A stretch of DNA of 64,000 nucleotides. It comes from Nissolia schottii (lineage: Eukaryota; Streptophyta; Magnoliopsida; Fabales; Fabaceae). Of the stretch, positions 60,446 to 64,000 are shown piece by piece. The position numbers were made by a program, and so were the translations under genes. The number at the start of each line of letters is the position of its first letter. The first letter of the stretch is position 1. The notes under the pieces are model-generated. The model saw only the letters and a list, made by a program, of their open reading frames with translations, searched no databases and was not told where the DNA came from. The stretch covers positions 181,033-245,032 of the forward strand of contig QANU01112481.1 of assembly GCA_003254905.1 (NCBI GenBank), given 5' to 3'.

Positions 60446-60901
60446 TTAATAAGAAGTAATTGGAGAATCACCTTGGTGAAGTGAGAAAATAAGTTCCTGA
60501 AGTTCAACAATTCTATACAAGTTTCCTTGATGATACCTTCTCTTGAGATCTTTCACAAGAACCACAACATTTTCAGTCCAAATGATGCTGCTCATGATTT
60601 CAAATGACAGGGAATTTGTGATCCAACCAAGAACAAACGTATTGAACCGATCCCATGTAGCAAACAATGGATCACCCTCATCAGGTTCAGTGATTCGGCC
60701 ATCGAAAAACTGAAATTTGTTATTTCTTTTCAATGATAAATGCATAGACCGAGCCCAGTGATGGTAATTCTTTTCATTCAAGACCTGGGTGACAAGTGCA
60801 GCTCTAGGATTTTCACTACGATGCAAGTAATAAGGAGATAGTGAATTACAAGATGGATTAGAAAATGGATTGATATCAGCCATGATCAAAGTTGGAATCA
60901 A
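60446..60901 (-). pseudogene. Copia gag remnant
   Basis: The frame has LNEKNYHHWARSMHLSLKRN and ATWDRFNTFVLGWITNSLS, typical of plant copia gag. The likely start is the MADINPF methionine at 60883. The frame is cut short after SPITSY. Confidence 0.8.
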
Positions 60902-61288
60902 GGAATCAAAGAAAACAATGTGATAGAGAGGAACAAAGTATTAAGGTGAGGTATGTGCACTAATTGTGGAATAAACAATCATAGATCCAGAAATTGAAGA
61001 AAAATGAAAGCTTGATTAATCAGCAAGCAATCAAGAATTATGAGAAATAAGACACCTCTGCAAATTCATCTTATGCAAAACCATCAAAGAATTCTGAAAT
61101 ATCAATCAAAAAATCGAGATTTCTTGATGAATCACTATTTTCCAATTGAAACCTCCTAGAATTCTTGAAACAAAATCATAATGTTTGAGATTCCAAGATT
61201 TCAAGGGATTAGAGCTTGCAGATGTGCAAATTTTTTTTTTGAAAGAACGAGAGAAGGAGACTCAAGATCGAGAAGCTCTAGATACCAT

Positions 61289-61586
61289 GTAGAAATATTT
61301 GAAGATGCAGCGGATTCAAGTATGCAGAAGCCATAGCAGAAGCTTGAAGAAGAGAAGAAAAGAGATAAGGATGAAACTGAATTTCATTCATTAAGAAGTT
61401 AGTTCTATGTACAGTACAATTTTTTCTTATATACAAGAATGGGTAGCTTGGAGCTCAAGTAACTGAGGCTAACTTACTAACTAATTCACAATTGTCTCTA
61501 ACTGAATAAGCTAACTCTAATTCCTTAAATTGGTTAGTTTAAATGCAAGTCTAGTTAAAATTACACACTTTTAACTAGAGATAACC
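61289..61586 (-). repeat. 5' LTR of the copia element
   Basis: It starts TGTAGAAATATTTGAAGATG and ends ACTAGAGATAACC, with close similarity to the left copy throughout. Confidence 0.85.
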
Positions 61587-62679
61587 ACAAGCGTGGGTGT
61601 TTTATATTAGTGTTATGGATCTGAGTTTTGCATTTATGAATTTTTATTTACCAGCCTCAATTATTTTTCTACTTTATTTTTAAGATTTTAAATTTTAATT
61701 TGCACTAATTAAGCTTTTAGTGATAAGGTCACTTTTAATTTATGTAAAAAAAAAAAAAAGGTACATGTATGTTGCAAGAAACGTCACTTTTAATTTCTTT
61801 ATTTGCACTATGAACCGAGAATTGTGTGCATGTGTTTTTCTTTTTACGTGATAAACCGAAACTTAGTATTGTTAAGTCTAAGTGAATGCTATTTTGTATA
61901 TTTTCTTGGCCTCTTTAAGTTTAAGCCTTGTAATTATCAAAAAAAAAAATGAAAACATAAAAAGTATTACGAAATAATTTTGTACTTTTTATATTGTGGA
62001 TTTTATGGTGTCTCTAGGGTCATCGTATCATTTCACGTTAAAAAAATATGTAATTTAACATTGTATTAATTTAAAAATCATCAAATAATTATAAGAATAT
62101 TAATAATAAAACTTTAATTTATGTTTAGTTACATAATTTTTTTAATTATTTTTTAAAAGTCGAATCCTCAAATTATATGTTTATTTAGGATTCTTTTAGT
62201 AGTTTTAATTTAAATTTGGGGATTAGGTTTTTCAAAATAAAAATTTGAGAAATTATGTAACCAAACATAAATTAAGATTTCATTATGAATATTCTTATGA
62301 TTATTTGACAACTTTTAAGTTGATACAATGCTTAATTACATTTTTTTAGGATGAGGGGATATGGTGTCTCTTGGACAACATATAATCACCCTTTTTCTTA
62401 ATTTATATCAACAACTAAATCACTTGGTTTGGATTTTTTTTCCTTTAAACCGGAACGAGAGCAACTCTTGTACAACTTTATCCATATCTATAGTAGATTA
62501 TTTTTTATGGAATCTATAATATTTTCTAATAGAAGAAAAGAAGAATTGTAAATAAAAACAAAAAAAAAAAATCATATGCATATTAACTAACCATACAAGT
62601 ATATATATGTGTAAATAACCTTATATCATATGCATAATATACATATATCAGTAACAAGAATCGTACATGCTCCATAGTC
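61587..62679. other. Intergenic DNA and promoter region of the MATE gene
   Basis: AT-rich with poly(A) runs near 61747 and 61940. No gene is seen. A TATATATATG run at about 62600 is a possible TATA region for the MATE gene. Confidence 0.45.
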
Positions 62680-62997
62680 ATGGTCGTGGAGAGTTATGAT
62701 GGCCAGAGCCAGCCACTGCTCGCACCGGTAAACGAGATCCGACCACGAGACACTGCAGTTTTCACCGCGGAATCGGAGGACATCCCTCCGATCACCGGCG
62801 CCGGCGATTTCTTCAGAGAGTTCTCCGTCGAGTTCAAGAAGCTCTGGTACCTTGCCGGACCTGCCATATTCACCTCCGTCTGCAGGTACTCCCTTGGTGC
62901 CGTCACTCAACTCCTCGCCGGCCATGTCAGTACCATCGCCCTCGCCGCCGTCTCCGTCGAGAACTCAGTCATTGCCGGTTTCAGCCTCGGCGTCATG
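62680..62997 (+). CDS. MATE family (DETOXIFICATION) transporter, first exon only
   Basis: The first 106 codons of a MATE transporter, ending ...AGFSLGVM with a phase-0 donor (ATG/GTAATT) at 62997. The soluble N-terminus (1-50) holds QPLLAP and AGDFFREFSVEFKKLWYLAG. The first membrane helices follow (PAIFTSVCRYSLGAVTQLLA, then AGHVSTIALAAVSVENSVIA). Plant MATE proteins move flavonoids, alkaloids and other small molecules out of the cytosol in exchange for protons, at the vacuole or plasma membrane. The N-terminus resembles the DTX29/33/35 group. The remaining exons lie beyond the right edge, since more than 1 kb of intron follows without another coding match. The exon is GC-rich against its surroundings. 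Confidence 0.88.
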
Positions 62998-64000
62998 GTA
63001 ATTAAGCTCCCTATGTCCAAAAATAAATTAAAGTTAAGAGCACGTTTATAATAATTAATTTATTTTTTCAAAGTATTTTGTAACGGAAAGAAAGTTTTGC
63101 GGAAAAAATATCTTTGTGCACAATTATAATTTTTTTATATAAAAATTAAAGGTTCATGATTTTTAATAAGGTAGAGTATAAATTAATTAATTTTTATTAT
63201 GTATTATATGTTTTGATTTTTTGTTTTCAAATATATATCAAATGGTTTATTCATTTATTTATTTTATTATTTATTTATAAAATTTTTGTTTTGAAATATT
63301 GCCATAACACGCATTTTCCACGTGTTCTTATTAATGCCATCAGCCCATTAACATCATTGATTTATTTTAAAGGTTGCAATGGTTACTCATGATTTCTCTT
63401 ACTCTTACTGCACATTATCATGATCATTCAATCCTATAATGATTTCTTATCTTTGTTGAGCTTGGTGGTGGCTACATTGGCTAATTAGCATTACTCTTAT
63501 AATTTATCTTTTCATCTTACTATTATTTTGGTTTGACCATATGCAAAATATCTTTTAATTTTGATCTTATTCTTAGGATTATTCGTGAGGTTTCACCTTA
63601 TAATTCTTGTAATTTGGAGTATTGACAGAGTCTTTTATTGGAATTCATTTATTTAAAAAATATTCTTGAATTCTTGACTAAGTCAAAAGATGTTATTATT
63701 AGTCTCTCAATCTATTTTATTATTCACATTAAATGAGAATATGATAACAATAAAGTTGTGTCACAATATTAAATGCTAAAAATATGATTGTGATGATACA
63801 TGAAAATTTACAATTTTAAGAAGGGTTAATTAAGTTTTTCATCCCTGTAATTTGGAAAAGTTTGGTTTTGGTCCCTTTGTGTAAATTTTAGTTCCTGTAA
63901 AATTTGAAATTTTGGTTTTAGTCCCTGAGGTAGGGTGAGGGTTGACTGAGTTGACGTGACCCGACCCGACCTGAAATTAATTTAAAAATTAAAAAAAAAA
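62998..64000 (+). other. First intron of the MATE gene, incomplete
   Basis: AT-rich intron sequence with no exon found up to the window end. The last 180 bases hold the end of a transposon-like repeat, given separately. Confidence 0.6.
63815..64000. mobile_element. Edge of a Mutator-like or MITE repeat, truncated
   Basis: The blocks TTTTTCATCCCTGTAATTTGG, TTGGTTTTGGTCCCTTTG and TTGGTTTTAGTCCCTGAGG are the repeated TTTAGTCCCT type seen at the ends of legume TIR transposons. The other end is outside the window, so the TIR cannot be tested. Confidence 0.45.

Larger units (their letters stand above)
57262..61586 (-). mobile_element. Defective Ty1/copia LTR retrotransposon with internal deletion
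   Basis: LTRs of about 295 bases flank minus-strand gag, integrase remnant, reverse transcriptase and RNase H, the copia order. The primer site next to the right (5') LTR reads CATGGTATCTAGAGC on the element strand. A polypurine run (GCGAGGGGGGAGG) sits beside the left LTR. Flanks ACAAC and ACAAG are a probable 5-bp target duplication with one change. At 4.3 kb the element is shorter than usual because the gag end, protease and most of the integrase core are missing. Confidence 0.88.

Overview
The window is eukaryotic nuclear DNA from a dicot plant, most likely a legume close to soybean. Evidence: long AT-rich intergenic DNA, GT-AG introns, plant-specific gene families and several LTR-retrotransposon relics. 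The legume assignment is an inference from the NLR and repeat types, not from a database match. No rRNA or tRNA genes, CRISPR arrays or operons were seen.

Six host genes are supported. (1) 4488-4829 (+): a SIAMESE-RELATED cyclin-dependent kinase inhibitor, intronless. (2) 13629-16759 (+): an F-box protein with Sel1-like repeats, four exons. (3) 18910-20739 (-): an ARMADILLO REPEAT ONLY protein, ARO4 type, one exon. (4) 27993-34351 (-): a peroxisomal copper amine oxidase, resolved into 12 exons (755 aa) with one GC-AG intron and an AKL C-terminus. (5) 41634-48713 (-): a large CC-NB-ARC-LRR (NLR) immune receptor whose LRR is followed by small exons and a helical C-terminal domain. (6) 62680-62997 (+): the first exon of a MATE transporter that runs off the right edge.

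These genes lie among decayed mobile DNA. There is a relic copia gag with its LTR (23229 to about 24600, minus). A Ty3/gypsy element at 35497-40974 (minus) sits between the amine oxidase promoter and the NLR 3' end. A copia element lies at 57262-61586 (minus). There are also a Stowaway-like MITE (8563-8850), a hairpin MITE that abuts the gypsy LTR (35339-35496), and a 741-bp Mutator-like hairpin element with a 9-bp target duplication (53145-53885).

The most informative structure is at 53036-54720. It is a degraded copy of the NLR locus, containing intron and LRR-exon fragments, and it is split by the Mutator-like element. The intact NLR intron at 43580-43588 is the matching empty site. A TIR-bearing repeat rich in a GTTTGTGCATG motif occurs three times, and two of those copies flank this relic. 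The genes do not form a joint pathway; they are ordinary neighbours. The NLR with its unusual C-terminal extension is the best candidate for something new.
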